Below are positions 12,381-23,932 of a stretch of 64,000 nt of DNA, piece by piece; the stretch's first letter is position 1, and each line of letters opens with the position of its first letter. A program made the position numbers and the translations under genes. The DNA is from Beta vulgaris subsp. vulgaris (taxonomy: Eukaryota > Streptophyta > Magnoliopsida > Caryophyllales > Amaranthaceae), in NCBI RefSeq assembly GCF_026745355.1, contig NC_079209.1, forward strand, positions 50,878,585 to 50,942,584, given 5' to 3'. The notes below the pieces were generated by a model. It was not told the origin of the DNA and searched no databases. It saw only the letters and a program-made list of their open reading frames with translations.

Positions 12381-12663
12381 GACACCTCTAACCATGACAC
12401 ATGCATCCATAAGAGCATGGCCACTCATGTATTTTTTTCATCATGAAAATATGTCATGAAGCTTGATTAAAAAAATCATGGCCTTACACTCATGTTCTTT
12501 TGGTGATCTAGCTTGATTATAATTTGAAATTTGTAGTTAAAAGTATCTTAATTTTTGAGATTTATAAACCGACATACAATTTCTTATACCACCTCTGTAT
12601 TTTTTAAACGCATCATTTGTTTTTCCGATGTTTTTTCACATTTGTCGAGACAATTCTTTGAAA

Positions 12664-12700
12664 ATTAATTAGTTATTAGGCCCGGGCTATGCCCGGGTAA
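12664..12700 (-). mobile_element. Possible Helitron-like 3' terminus
   Basis: On the minus strand a strong hairpin CCCGGGC-ATA-GCCCGGG is followed by CCTAATAACTAAT, so a CTAA end sits about 10 nt after the stem. No 5' end was identified. The rest of 12399-13613 is AT-rich with no recognised gene. Confidence 0.3.
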
Positions 12701-13615
12701 AAAAAATCATTTATTAATATAATACTTTATGATAATAACACTAAATACAACTTAGCTAGTGGTTAAAACTTTAATATATGTCCAATCAAAAAAAAAAAAA
12801 AACTTTAATATATGTACTTGAGGTCTCGAGATCAAACCCTATACTATGCAATTTCTTAATTTTTTTATGTTAATAATACCAGATAGTTTAACAAAATTGG
12901 TGGTTGAATAGTATCACAAAACCAATCACTGGTCTCCGCAAGAATGATTTTCGCGTAGAAAAAAGAGAGTATAGTCATATACTTACTCATATTACTGTCA
13001 CATTTCCTCTCTGCTGGAAAGAGGACGAGTAATGTTTCAATTTCATGTTAATTCCTAATAAAATTGTTCAAATATTCTTCTAATTATATTGCCTAAATTG
13101 TTTATTTTAATCTCTACTTTTCAGATTTTCCTGCTGAGTTCAATTTGATAATCGCTTAAGTCATCTGCTCATGTTACCGTTAACTTCTCAATTATCTTGC
13201 AGGTAAGTGAAAGTGATCAAAACTCTCCCTCCATTGCAGTAACTAATGCGTTTTCAATTCCCTGTAGATTTATTAGTTTTCTTCTATTGGTGTTAGAAAG
13301 CGACTAAGCATACTGATGTAGACGAGATTTAATCCCATGTCTGGGGTACCATCTCATAAGACTTTACCAAATAAGTAATTGGTCCATTAACAAGTATTAA
13401 TTCAAAGTTTATGATTGAAACCTCTTTCTTAATGTTCTAGATATAATCATGTAATAATATCCTAGACATTTGCATTTTCATAATTCCTTGCAATAATTAA
13501 GTAATACCCTCGTTGGATTAGATTGATGTTATGATGGAGGCAGCATCTTCTAACCTGAGTTCTTTTCAAAACCCTACATTTTCTTTGTAATTAGTTGTGT
13601 TGGGGTGTTGACCTA

Positions 13616-13976
13616 GGCTCCGTTTGGTAGGGTGTAAAACATTTTCAGTGTAAAATGATTTCATGGAAAATAATTTAGAATGGAAAACACAATTCCAAAA
13701 TTAGTTTTCTGTTGTTTGGTTCAATGTAAGAAAAATAATGAAAATGAAAGAAATATGAAAGGAAAAGTAAGGAGGTAGCGAGAGGAGTGTGTAAGAGAGA
13801 TAAGGAAAACAGTTTTCCCTTCATTTTGAAGGGAAAATGGTTTTCCATCATTGGGAGTGTAATTTTACTCCAAGGAAAAATGGTTTTACACTCCTTTGCC
13901 AACCAAACAATGTAAAACTAAAAATAGAGGAAAACAGTTTTCCAGGAAAACGTTTTACGCCCTACCGAACGGAGCC
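13616..13976. mobile_element. MITE with GGCTCCGTTTGG ends
   Basis: The left end GGCTCCGTTTGGTAGGG pairs with the right end CCCTACCGAACGGAGCC. Similarity continues inward (GTGTAAAACATTTTC against GAAAACGTTTTACGC). It is flanked by TA on both sides (13614-13615, 13977-13978). Internal GGAAAA/TTTTCC words make most of it self-complementary. The superfamily is uncertain. Confidence 0.75.
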
Positions 13977-13978
13977 TA

Positions 13979-15318
13979 AGTCTCACGTTGGAGAATTAAG
14001 GAAGAGTTGCCATGATTGTAAGTGTTCGCCTAACTTCATTAGTATGAGGCCTTTTGAGAGCTGCCTAGAAACAAAACAGTGCAGGCTGTGGCCCAAAGTT
14101 GACAATTATCATACTAATGTCGGTGTCGGAGTCAAGGTGTGCTCAACTGGGGGAGATGGAGGAAAAAGAGGTGGGACAAAGTAGAGATTGATGTTAGATG
14201 ATAATAAGTTTGATCAGTTCATATTCTTTTGCTATACAGCATTTAGGTTGAGAAATTAGTTCATCGCTGTTATTCTAAAGGTTCTGTCTTTCTTTCTCTT
14301 ATGATAAGGGCATGTTTGAGACCAACATTGGGGCAAAGCTTTTTTTTGTGACTTCTTGAGAGCCAGATTCTCTTAATTTTGGTTGTACGTTCTCTATACA
14401 GTTAAGGGAACAAAAAAAAGATGTCTAAATATGAGAATTTGACATCTAATATTGCCATTTGTGAGAGTTTTTAGCCTTTCATGTGCTGGTAATGAATGCA
14501 GGTTGCTGCAATTCCAATGCATAGCTCTTGACCACCCTTGAACTCCAACCTAGATTTTTAGCTTTATGCATGTCTTATTAATAGGAGTGCGAGATGCTCT
14601 TGTTGCTTGGAGGTTTAACTAAAGCTATAGCAAGGATTTAATGAACCTAAGGTTTGTATCAGACATCTCATAGGAATTGTATTAGTTGTTGGAGGAATAT
14701 GACAAATGGCTGAGATTTAGTGTTCAAGTTAGTTCCTGATTTCAGAGAAAACAAGATTTACATTCCTAGCCTGCTTAAGATGTCTATTTCCACTAGAAAT
14801 TCAATATGTCCTTCTGCTTCCTGAGCGGTAGCAGCTCCATTTTCTTGATTGCTACAGCCAGAGGGATCCAATAAGCAGCAGCATTCAATCAACTGGAAGC
14901 TTGATGAATTTTTAATGCTAATATCTTTGCGATGTTATATCATTCACTCTGATCAAAAGCTGAAATTAAATTGCACCCTATCCTCTGCTAATACAATTTG
15001 AACTAATTAGTCTTTGCAAAGAAAAGAAAAGGTCATGCTTTCCTAACCCTCTTGTGATTGAAGAGTCACTTCATATATCTGTTCAAAACCCCCTTTTTCA
15101 ATGAAATGTTCGTCGCTTTAGATTTTATTGCTTCTTCCATCTCCTTGAGGGTGTAATCGTGTATGCAGATGATACCTAGTATCTTTTTGCAGGTCAGTTT
15201 TGTTCCTCAAGTTGCCAGAATTATTGTGTAGGTTTCTAGATCCTTTCTTTACATATAATGAGAAATTTCATGATTAACATGTAGCATTTCAATCAATGAT
15301 GAAAGACCTGTTTTTTCC
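13979..15318. other. Intergenic, no gene recognised
   Basis: Moderately AT-rich sequence. The short frame at 13837-14184 overlaps the MITE end and has no recognisable domain. Confidence 0.45.
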
Positions 15319-15655
15319 AGTGAACTTTCTTGGTGGTTTATTGCATGAACAACATTGATGAGCAACCTGTTGCAGAAAGAAAGTTATTTTGTTTGAAGGG
15401 CTTCTTTGGCCACGCAGTTGAGGAAATAATCACTGTTAGCAGTTGGCCGAGCTGCAGATTCATGAGAGAGCCATAAGTCTTGGCAAGTTAAATGTGTGGT
15501 TCCTAGGCTGTAGAGGTACCGAAAGATGCGTAGAGTGGGAGGATGTTGTGGTAGTCTCTTTGGATTTGCTACGTTTTGTTTCCTCACGGCTGAAAGCAGG
15601 AGGTGATTAAAATTCATGCTAGTAGAAGAAACAGCACAAAGCTCAGGTAATCCGT
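15319..15655 (-). pseudogene. CYP76-like pseudogene fragment (N-terminal part)
   Basis: Read on the minus strand, this stretch follows the first exon of the intact P450 downstream (18660-19030) almost from its start codon for about 110 residues. It matches the proline-rich hinge region, the stretch around [19 protein letters not shown] and the segment up to [10 protein letters not shown]. Small insertions, deletions and stops break the frame, and the hinge reads LPQHPPTLRIF instead of [11 protein letters not shown]. The rest of exon 1 and all of exon 2, including the heme-binding cysteine, are absent. It has the same orientation as the functional copy about 3.5 kb away, so a local duplication followed by decay is the likely origin. 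Confidence 0.85.
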
Positions 15656-16534
15656 GGCTTTTTATACAAATCTATCCTGCATGTATTGTGCAGCCTGTAG
15701 TAGGTAGTTAGGTACTAGGTAAGATGTTATGCTGTTGTTTATATATGTTACTCTCTTTTACTAACAATCACATGTATTCGACTGCATTCTCCTTTAGATT
15801 TTAGAGTCTGAACTAGTATATATAGGCAGTTAGCAGGACCTACAAAGGTGGACTAGCTACAGATAACTATTCAATGCTGTATGGATTGTTTCTTTTTTGT
15901 TCTTTTGCATTATAATCTCGTTTATGTTTATCACTTGTCCAAACTCCAAATATTATTGGTAAGCTGTGCAAGTTGATCTTAATTATATTTAGTGAAATGT
16001 CCGGATAAAAGAACTTTATGTCCTTAACATAGTTCCATTACTATTTCTAGATGAGAGCATCTCCAAAAACAATTTCGCTTGCTATTTAAGTTAGTAAATT
16101 CCTTTTTGAGTTGCAACTTTGCCTTTTTATGGTCCAACTTTTCATATCACGATGTTATCTTTTTTACTCATATTTATAGAACTTCTTGATCATGTGAGAT
16201 TTGTTGGAGTTGTCTTAATGTATGTTAATAAATTGCACTTTTGTATTATGATAGTTTGGACCATGGATTGATTTTATTATGACGAAGGCAAATATGTAAA
16301 AGAACAATGACATGAGCACTTGATAGTTAATATCAATGCCTTAAAAAAGTTGCGTAAAATAGAAATTTTACTTTGGGATAGGGTGAGTAGTAGATACATT
16401 TTGTAATTTCCGAATTCTCCAGTTTGATTGAACGATGATCTTGTTGACTTTATAACTACTAATGTTAAGTATATGCCTTCTGCAATAACCGAACTTGAAA
16501 AAGTTACAATACAGAATATGTGTTCACTTTTCAA
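15656..16534. other. Intergenic, no gene recognised
   Basis: A short match to the P450 promoter region (CTGTATGGATTGT near 15877, also near 19048) suggests the duplication that produced the pseudogene extended into upstream sequence. No other gene signal. Confidence 0.4.
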
Positions 16535-16790
16535 TAGTTAGATTATCACATTTGAACATGAATTACAATTTCAAGAAAACATAAAGAATCATGAGACCTT
16601 TTTATTTTAGGTATCAGTGCTTAATTAACATTCTTTATTGACCCTCCATATATAGTTAGATTCTCATATTTGGACCTGAATTAGAATTTCAAGCAAACAT
16701 AAAGAATCAGGATAGAAACAAGAGACCTTTTATTTTAGGCACCTATTTTACTGCTTAACTAAGATTCTATTATTGACCTTCTATATAGAT
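16535..16790. repeat. Imperfect tandem duplication, unit ~125 bp
   Basis: Two adjacent copies share TAGTTAGATT, then CACATTTG or CATATTTGGACC, CAAGAAAACATAAAGAATCA or CAAGCAAACATAAAGAATCA, then TTTTATTTTAGG and TATTGACC. The copies differ by many substitutions and a 10-15 bp insertion in the second. Confidence 0.7.
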
Positions 16791-17362
16791 CTATAACAAA
16801 GGTACAGGATACAAAGATTGAGATACAAAGAAGTGAACAATCTAATTTAGTTTGTCTATGATAAATTACAGAACTCTAAGCACAATTTTGTAGTTTTTGG
16901 GCAAGAATACAAGCCATGAAATGACTTTTTTTTTTTTGTCATTTATGATCCATATGTAAGAGAAAAGATGTGTCTACAAAAAGACATTTCTTGAAAATAG
17001 GCATTGGTAATATATAATTAGTGAAATAATGTTGACAAATATATATGCAATAAAAGCACGATACATGGAGTAGCAATGTGTCGGTTACAACAGCTCTTGG
17101 GCAATTGAACATGCACTGCCTGGTGTAGAACATCTGAAACTTTCGAAAAGTTCCTGATATCCCTAGCTTGGCCAAGGGAATATTCACATGGATGAGCAGA
17201 TGCTAGATCAGCTCTACACTTCGTGGCTTTGCAATCTTTAACATCTAGCATACTTCTATGCTTTATTATTAACCTGTAGGATTGTAATCCTCTTATCTAC
17301 TTATAACACACAACTTCAAGTGACATGTGTGCAACGATACACATATTACATATGAGCACTCA
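16791..17362. other. Intergenic, downstream of the P450 gene
   Basis: No gene recognised. The minus-strand frames near 16939-17251 lack domains and start codons in a good context. Confidence 0.4.
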
Positions 17363-17368
17363 TTTATT
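17363..17368 (-). terminator. Candidate polyadenylation signal of the P450 gene
   Basis: AATAAA on the minus strand about 70 nt after the P450 stop codon. A position-based inference. Confidence 0.4.
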
Positions 17369-17438
17369 ATATAAATGGTCCAATGCTAACCACTGAACTT
17401 TCCTTCAATTCTGACTCTTGAAATCTTGTCTGTGAAAC

Positions 17439-19030
17439 TCAGACATGAAGAAGTGGAATAGCATGGAGTGGCTGAGCTTTGTCCAACGTGAGCCCAAACT
17501 TCGATTCCATATCCATCTTCTCTGGTGGAATATCTCCTGCCAGCTTCCAATCAAACCCGTGAATCAGTGATCCCAACATTAAATGGATCATTCGAATCGC
17601 CAATGGCAACCCAGGACAAATTCTCCGGCCAGCACCGAATGGAATCAGCTCAAAATCATGACCTTTTACGTCAATTTCCAATCCTAAAAATCTTTCTGGC
17701 TCAAATAAGTTTGGGTTCTCCCACAGGTCCGGATCTCTCCCAATTGCCCATACATTGACCATTACTTGTGCATTTTTTGGCACTGTAAAACCCATTAGCT
17801 TCACATCTGAATCAGGTTGTCGTGGCAGGAGAAGTGGTACTGCTGGGTATAGCCTTAAGGTTTCCTTGACAATAGCCTGCAAATATGGGAGCTGTGGAAT
17901 GTCAGTCTCTTCAATTGTTTTTCCTTTCCCTATGATTTCGTGGAGCTCTGCTTGTGATTTTTTCAGCTTTTCTGGGTTGTGGAGTAATTCTGCCATTGCC
18001 CATTCTAAAGTGCTCGATGTTGTGTCAGTTCCTGCACCAAATAGGTCCTGCGGGGAAGACATGTCATGTTTTCTTTTAAAAGCAATGCAGGGAACAAAAT
18101 TGATAATATGTCAAAAGTGAAGTTGACTACCAGTAACAGATGAGGTATTTTTGATACTTCTATTTCTTCAGAATCTGTTTGATTGATGCCTAGTAAGCCA
18201 TCCAAAAAATCATCCCCTGGTAATGATTCTAATGGTCTCTTGCCCTGCAACCGTGGTTCAATTATGGTGTTGAATAGATCAATCATCTTACCAAAGTGTA
18301 TACTTGTACGCCGTCTGATGCCTTGTGGGTCTATCTTCTTCAATAGAGGGAAATAATCAGCAAAGTTGGGTTTTCCCAATTCTCCCAGTGCACCTCGCAC
18401 AGTCTTTCTAAATTCAGAAGCATATTTGGTACAGGGGTCACCCAAATCCAGTGAAAAGAAAGTGCTTGATAACATATTCAGCGTTGTAGTGAATGCTACT
18501 TGACCAATGTCCACCGATAAACCATCTTCGCTTCGTTTTTGGATGTAGGCAAGGAGATCCCTCATTTTTTCTTTTCGCTGATTTTGGCTCATCTCAAGCT
18601 TACTGGCTGAAAATACTCTTAAATTGCAGATTTTTCGAAGCTTTCGCCATTCTGGGGAAACTGGCAAAAAGGACAGTGAACTTTTGTGGTGATCAAGTGC
18701 ACGAACAGCATCAATGACCAACCTGTTAGACAAATAAAGATCTTGTTTTTGAAGGGCTTCTCTGGCCATGACAGATGAGGAAATGATCACTGCTGGCACT
18801 TGGCCGAGCTGCAGAGTCATGAGTGGGCCATAAGTCTTGGCAAGTTCAGTCAAAGAGATGTGTGGGTTTTTGCCGAGGCTAAAGAGGTTCCCAAAGATGG
18901 GTATAGTGGGTGGACCTGGTGGTAGTCTCCTTGGGTTTGATTCATCATCTTTCCTCCTTACATTTGAAAGGAAGAGATGGATTACAATCCATGCTAGTAG
19001 AAGACACAACACAAAACTCAGGTAATCCAT
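17439..19030 (-). CDS. Cytochrome P450, CYP76-family-like monooxygenase
   Basis: Two exons, 19030-18131 (300 codons) and 18047-17439 (202 codons plus stop), are joined across an 83-bp phase-0 intron (donor CTG|GTAGTC, acceptor CCCCGCAG|GAC). The 502-aa product is full length for a plant P450. It has an N-terminal membrane anchor (about residues 3-22), a proline-rich hinge PPGPP at 37-41, the I-helix oxygen-binding motif AGTDTT at 305-310, the ExxR motif ETLR at 362-365, PERF at 417-420 and the heme loop [10 protein letters not shown] at 437-446 with ligand Cys444. It should be an endoplasmic-reticulum heme enzyme using NADPH-P450 reductase. CYP76 members hydroxylate monoterpenols, diterpenes and, in Caryophyllales, tyrosine-derived compounds; I cannot assign the substrate. 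A copia LTR lies about 277 bp upstream of the start codon. Confidence 0.95.
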
Positions 19031-19137
19031 GGCTTAGCAAAACTTTGCTGTATGGATTGTATAGGCGTAGTTTGTGATGTTACACTGAGATATCTGCTGT
19101 TTCTCTTCTTTACCTACTTATCTAGAGTTTACTGTAG

Positions 19138-19143
19138 TATATA
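19138..19143 (-). promoter_or_regulatory. Candidate TATA box of the P450 gene
   Basis: TATATA on the minus strand (context CACTATATACTACAG), about 108 nt upstream of the start codon. The copia LTR begins about 165 bp further upstream, so little of the original promoter separates them. Confidence 0.5.
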
Positions 19144-19306
19144 GTGACAGTTATCTGGAATTCAGTAGTAAAATTCCACTCAGTGCTTTTTTTTAAACAA
19201 TGTTTTTAACACACGTTTTAACTGTGGTTCATTTGAGTTTATTACTAAATGAATTTGGGTTAGTTTTTCAGATATGCTTCAATGGAAGAATCAATAATTT
19301 GTGGCG

Positions 19307-19628
19307 TGTTGCGAAAACAGTGGAATGACAAATTTCACTGTTAAGCACAGTGAAGTCTACTGACATGCATTTAATGCATGGGTGAGTTTTTCTTGCCGAT
19401 TGCTGCAATTGTTGATTTCTGTAAAGTGAAGTCCACTGACATGCATTTAATGCATGGGTGAGTTTTTCTTGCGGATTGCTGCAATTGTTGATTTCTGTAA
19501 AATACACAGTAAAGTTTATATCTATAAATACTGTCATTTGTAAGAAGTTAATACACTCAATTCATATACAATACTCTTCTGATAAATTCCTTTCAGTAAC
19601 ATTCCTTCTATATATATTTCTCACAACA
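19307..19628 (+). repeat. 5' LTR of the copia element (with internal 76-bp duplication)
   Basis: This LTR is 322 bp, against 246 bp for the right LTR. The difference is exactly a 76-bp tandem duplication (19350-19425 and 19426-19501) containing GACATGCATTTAATGCATGGG. A TATA-like CTATAAATACTG lies at about 19520-19531, and the end is CTCACAACA. Confidence 0.92.
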
Positions 19629-19643
19629 CGTTATCAGCACGAG
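19629..19643 (+). promoter_or_regulatory. Primer-binding site of the copia element
   Basis: CGTTATCAGCACGAG follows the 5' LTR directly. A TTATCAGCACGA-type site is common in plant copia elements and is thought to pair with an internal part of a tRNA. Assigned by position and memory of the motif. Confidence 0.6.
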
Positions 19644-19663
19644 TGTTCTACCGAAAAAAATAT

Positions 19664-19919
19664 AAAAGAGCGAAACATTGTGCCATTCACTACCAACCCA
19701 GCGAGGGGAACTGTAATACAACCCCGACCTAGTAACCTTAACAACGGTACAAATACCCATACCAGAGAAAACCCACAAACCCCTGTTTCCAACACCAATA
19801 ATAACCCTCCTATACAACCAACTGAAAATCCACCTCCGCCAAGTAATAAAAGAGTCAGAGATGAACATGAAGAAACTAGTAGTAAACGTCACCATATTGC
19901 TAACGCAGAAAACAAATAA
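19664..19919 (+). other. Open frame in the copia leader, Pro/Asn-rich, unrecognised
   Basis: The frame open to the TAA at 19917-19919 encodes a low-complexity stretch rich in Asn, Pro and Thr, ending with a basic patch NKRVRDEHEETSSKRHH that resembles a nuclear-localisation signal. It lacks a clear in-frame ATG after the primer-binding site (the long frame starts inside the LTR). It lies where copia elements usually have untranslated leader or the start of gag. I do not recognise a family. Confidence 0.3.
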
Positions 19920-20295
19920 TTTGATAATAACGCCACCTTCATGGAGGGTCAGGACATTTTATTTACGTTATTTTAATTTATTTGCTCTTGAACCGCTTCT
20001 ATGGACAGGTTAATTTTTTTTAAAAAAAAAATTGCCACCTATATGGACGGCCTAGTGGAGTGATAAAATTACTATCTCATATATGTGCAATAATGTTGTA
20101 TGTATGCAAGGAACAAGCATTCAGAACACTATTATATATTATTGTCTCTAATCTTCTATCTTTTTTGTATTTGTAGGTACATATATTATATTACCAATTT
20201 ACCAGCATGCTTTAATATATGTTTGTCAATCTTAAAATTTTATTGCGTTGTATATTTTTAACTATAGATGAACTGCACAGTTAGGGATAACCCTC

Positions 20296-20302
20296 TATAA
20301 AA
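20296..20302 (+). promoter_or_regulatory. Internal TATA box in the copia leader
   Basis: TATAAAA in the context CCCTCTATAAAAGCGG, followed by a C/T-rich stretch up to the hAT insertion at 20396. With the hAT element removed, this TATA box lies about 110 nt before the ATG of the small membrane-protein frame at 23933, a typical promoter-to-leader spacing. Confidence 0.45.
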
Positions 20303-20395
20303 GCGGATTACCCATCTCCATTTTCACCACACATCCCTTATTCCAATTTTTTTTCTCTAAACCCACAATTTTTTTTTTCTTCCTCAACCTTCCGG

Positions 20396-23300
20396 CAGTG
20401 GCGGAGCCACATTGGGGCACGTGGGGTTACGTGACCCCGGAAATTAAAAAAAAAATTAAAGATTTTTCAGGAAAAAAAAGAAAAGAAAAGAAACTAGCAG
20501 CAGGCGTGAAGTAAGTGTAAGTAAGTAACGGCTAATTTCTGATGCTTCTTTTTGGCCCACTTGGCCACTTGCATATATTAAATATGTGGTCCCCAATTTT
20601 CCCAACTCCCAATTCTTATCAGATTTTAAATTAAATTAAAAATCATTTAATTTTGAAAACTATCAATTTCTCTCTCCTTCCTTTCCCAATTCTCACGCCT
20701 AAGATTTTTTTTTTTACCTCACACTTTCACGCCTCATGGTCTCCTCCGACCAGCCCAGTCAACATTCAGGCACCGAGCCGGCACCGCCGCACCGCACCGC
20801 ATCCTCCTCCGACCAGCCCGCGCCCCGAAGTCGACACCCCACAGCCATCGCCATCAGGCGTCAGGTATTATTGCAAAACTATTTACAGAATTTAAATTTT
20901 AATTCTTTTCATTATTTATTTTCTAATTCTTAAATTAGTAAATTGTATATTTAAAATCTTATTTGGTTGATATTAATTGTAATATTTGCATATATGTGTG
21001 AATTTTCGAATTTATAAGGTGTGATAAGTGATTGATGCATTTAGTTAGTTTGTTGTTTATTTTTTTTTTTTGTGAATGTTGAAATTGTGAGATGTAAATT
21101 TGTATAAATTAGGTAGTGTTAATTAATTTATAATTTTCTATGATGATTTTAGTTTCTTTATATATGATGGTAATTTATTGATTGATTTTCATATAATTTA
21201 ATAGTTAGTTCATATGTGTTAATTTGTACTAAACAATGAATATAGGAAACGATGAGTGATACACCTAGATCAAAAAAATCAAAGGCAATGGGAAAACAAC
21301 CCGATCTTCGACAATTTATATTCAAGAAAATGAAATCTCAAGATAATTCATGTTCTTCAACGCCACCGTTAGATAGTGGTACTCCATCATCTAATGCTAG
21401 TGCATCTCCATCTTATGATTCTCCTCAAATTAACGAAAATGATATGAATTTGGGTGGTTCAAATACGGATAATGTGCCATTAGAGAATGAAGAGTTGGTT
21501 TATGATGTTGAACTTTTCCTCATGACCCGGGAAAAAGAATAAACATAATGGATTATCCTTCAAATCAACGTAATGCATTAGGAGGCATTATCCTGAAAAA
21601 ACCTTGTCAACCAAAAACTCATAACTTTCCTCAAAGAGATCTTGGTGGGCCGCGACCGTGTCGATTTGTTGCTTCTTGGTTTGATAAATGGGATTGGCTT
21701 GAATATAGTATCGAGAAAGATCGGCATTTTGTTTTGTTTGTTACTTGTTTAAGAATGATATTGAAGTTAATGGGAGGAGATGCATTTGTAGATGGAGGAT
21801 TCAGGTGATGGAATAAATCGGAAAGGTTTAAGACACATGTTGGAGGTGTAAAAAGTGCTCACAATCTTGCTTATGAGAAATATATGAATTTGAAAGATAA
21901 GAAGAAAAAAATCAATCATTGAAACTTTTGACAATGTAAGTGATGTGATTGAAAGTGAGTATGAAACTCGCTTGAGAGTTTCGATTTCTTGTTTGTCTTA
22001 TCTATTGCGGCAAGGGTTGGCATTTCGTGGACATAAAGAAGATGAAGAATCTCTTAATAGGGGAAATTTCATTGAGCTTTTGAAATGGTTAAAGTCACAT
22101 AATGAAGTTGTTTCAAAGGTCATTTTTGAAAATGCTCCCGGAAATTGTCAATTGACATCTCCCATGATTCAAAAAGATATCAAATTGTTGTGCCAAAGAA
22201 ACAACTAAGCGGATTATAGAGGAAATTGGTGATGATTACTTTGCTATCTTGGCCGATGAATCTAGTGATGTATCCCAAAAGGAACAATTAGCTCTTTGTT
22301 TGCGTTATGTTGAAAAGAAAATGGGAAAGGTAGTAGAGCGATTTCTTGGACTTGTTCATGTTGAGGATACCACCGCTATGTCTCTTAGAAGTGCAATTAT
22401 ATCTTTGCTTGTTGATCATTCATTAAATCCTTCTAAGATTCGAGGGCAAGGTTATGATGGGGCTAGTAATATGAAAGGTAAGATAAATGGCCTCGAGACT
22501 TTGATTGTGGATGATACTCCAAATGCATACTATGTTCATTGTTTTGCTCATCAACTTCAATTAACTCTTGTTGCCATTGCTAAAAAGAATAATGAGTGTG
22601 GTTGGCTTTTGATACACTTGGAACCTTGTTGAATGTGGTTGAAAAATTCTTGTAAAAGAAGAGAAATATTCGAGACATCCAAGCTCAAAATGTTGCTCGA
22701 TCCTTAGAAATGGGTGAACTTGAAATGGGATCGGGGTTAAATCAAGAACTTGGTTTGAAAAGACCCGGTGACACTCGTTGGGGTTCCCACTACAAAACTC
22801 TACAAAATGTCATGAACTTGTTTCCTACACTTGTTGATGTACTTGTGATGATTGGAAAAAATGGTTCAAATGCGGATGATAAGGCAAAAGCTCAAGGTGT
22901 TGTGCTCTTACTAGAATCGTTTGATTTTTTTTATGCACATTAATGTCTACAATATTTGGATACACTAATGACTTGTGTAATGCTTTACAAAGAAAAGATC
23001 AAGACATTGTTAATGCCATGAGACTTGTTTCTTTGACTAAAAAGGTATTGCAAAAAATGAGGGATGGTGGGTGGGAGATTCATTTGAGTAAGGTTACCTC
23101 TTTTGCAATAAACATGCCATTGTTGTTCCCAACATGGAGGATAATTACATTCCTCAAGGAAGATCAAGACGTTTTGTTAAAGAAGCGACATATCTTCATC
23201 ATTTTCGGGTGGAAGTGTTTATAGGAGTAATTGATCTACAACTTCAAGAACTTAACAATTGTTTTGATGTGGTTAATATGGAGTTGCTTAAATGCATGAC

Positions 23301-23919
23301 TTACTTATGTCCCAAAGATGGATTCTCTTCTTTCAACAAGGAAAAGGTACTTAAACTTGCCACTCTTTATCCTTCCGAATTTACAACTAATGATTTAGAT
23401 ACTCTTGATTGTCAACTTGATATATTCATGGAAGATATGCAAGATGATAGTGGTGAATTCCAAGGTGTCAATGATCTTTCTTCCCTTGCAATAAAGTTTG
23501 TTGAAACAAATAGAAATGAAGCTTATCCACTTGTATTTTTGCTCATCAAGTTGATGTTGATTCTTCCGGTTGCTACGGCAAGTGTGGAAAGAGTGTTTTC
23601 GGGAATGACTTACATAAAAAGTAAGTTGCGAAATAGCATGGGTCATCAATTTTTGAATGATTGTTTGGTTACTTTTCTTGAAAAAGAAGTGTTTCTTCAA
23701 GTTTCCAATGATGATATTATTGATCGTTTCCAAAAGATGAAGACCCGTCGAATGCACTTGTAAATTTTTTTTATTTTTGTTTATGTAATTTTTTCTTAGT
23801 TTGGAATGTATGATAATGAATATTAGACAATGTGCGTTTGCGTTGTACAATTTTCAATATTGAATATCCTTTGTCTTTTTTTGTGATCCCTCCATTTTGA
23901 AATCCTGGCTCCGCCACTG
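20396..23919 (+). mobile_element. hAT transposon inserted in the copia leader
   Basis: Terminal inverted repeats CAGTGGCGGAGCCA (left) and TGGCTCCGCCACTG (right) are perfect over 14 bp. A perfect 8-bp duplication CCTTCCGG lies at 20388-20395 and 23920-23927. The 3524-bp element carries a decayed hAT transposase on the plus strand (21252-23763). 20400-21250 is AT-rich noncoding sequence. It is nested in the copia element, so it arrived later. Confidence 0.95.
21252..23763 (+). pseudogene. hAT transposase pseudogene (TTF-type zinc finger / hAT dimerisation)
   Basis: Successive plus-strand frames together cover one transposase of the plant hAT group often annotated as zinc finger MYM-type protein 1-like: 21252-21542 (Ser-rich N-terminus), 21548-21808 (HNFPQ and CRFVASWFDKWDWLEY, the TTF-like finger region), 21945-22208, 22249-22632 (ADESSDVSQKEQLALCLRYV, GYDGASNM, CFAHQLQL), 22710-22943, and 22943-23763 ending in the dimerisation motif LPVATASVERVFSGM with KSKLRNSMG. 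Each transition needs a frameshift or passes a stop. At least five lesions are visible, for example near 21530, 21808, 21920, 22205 and 22635. No enzyme can be made from this copy. Confidence 0.9.
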
Positions 23920-23932
23920 CCTTCCGGCCACC

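Larger units (their letters stand above)
8317..12390. mobile_element. hAT-superfamily non-autonomous element, 4.07 kb
   Basis: The left end reads TAGAGCTGTCAGTTTGG, and the reverse complement of the right end reads TAGAGGTGTCAATTCAG, the TAGAGNTGNCA type of hAT terminal repeat. A perfect 8-bp duplication ACCATGAC is present at 8309-8316 and 12391-12398. AACTG pentamer arrays lie just inside both ends. No transposase frame is visible. The interior includes a GC-rich island (about 9600-9990) and an AT-rich zone of degenerate repeats (about 10900-11760). Confidence 0.88.
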
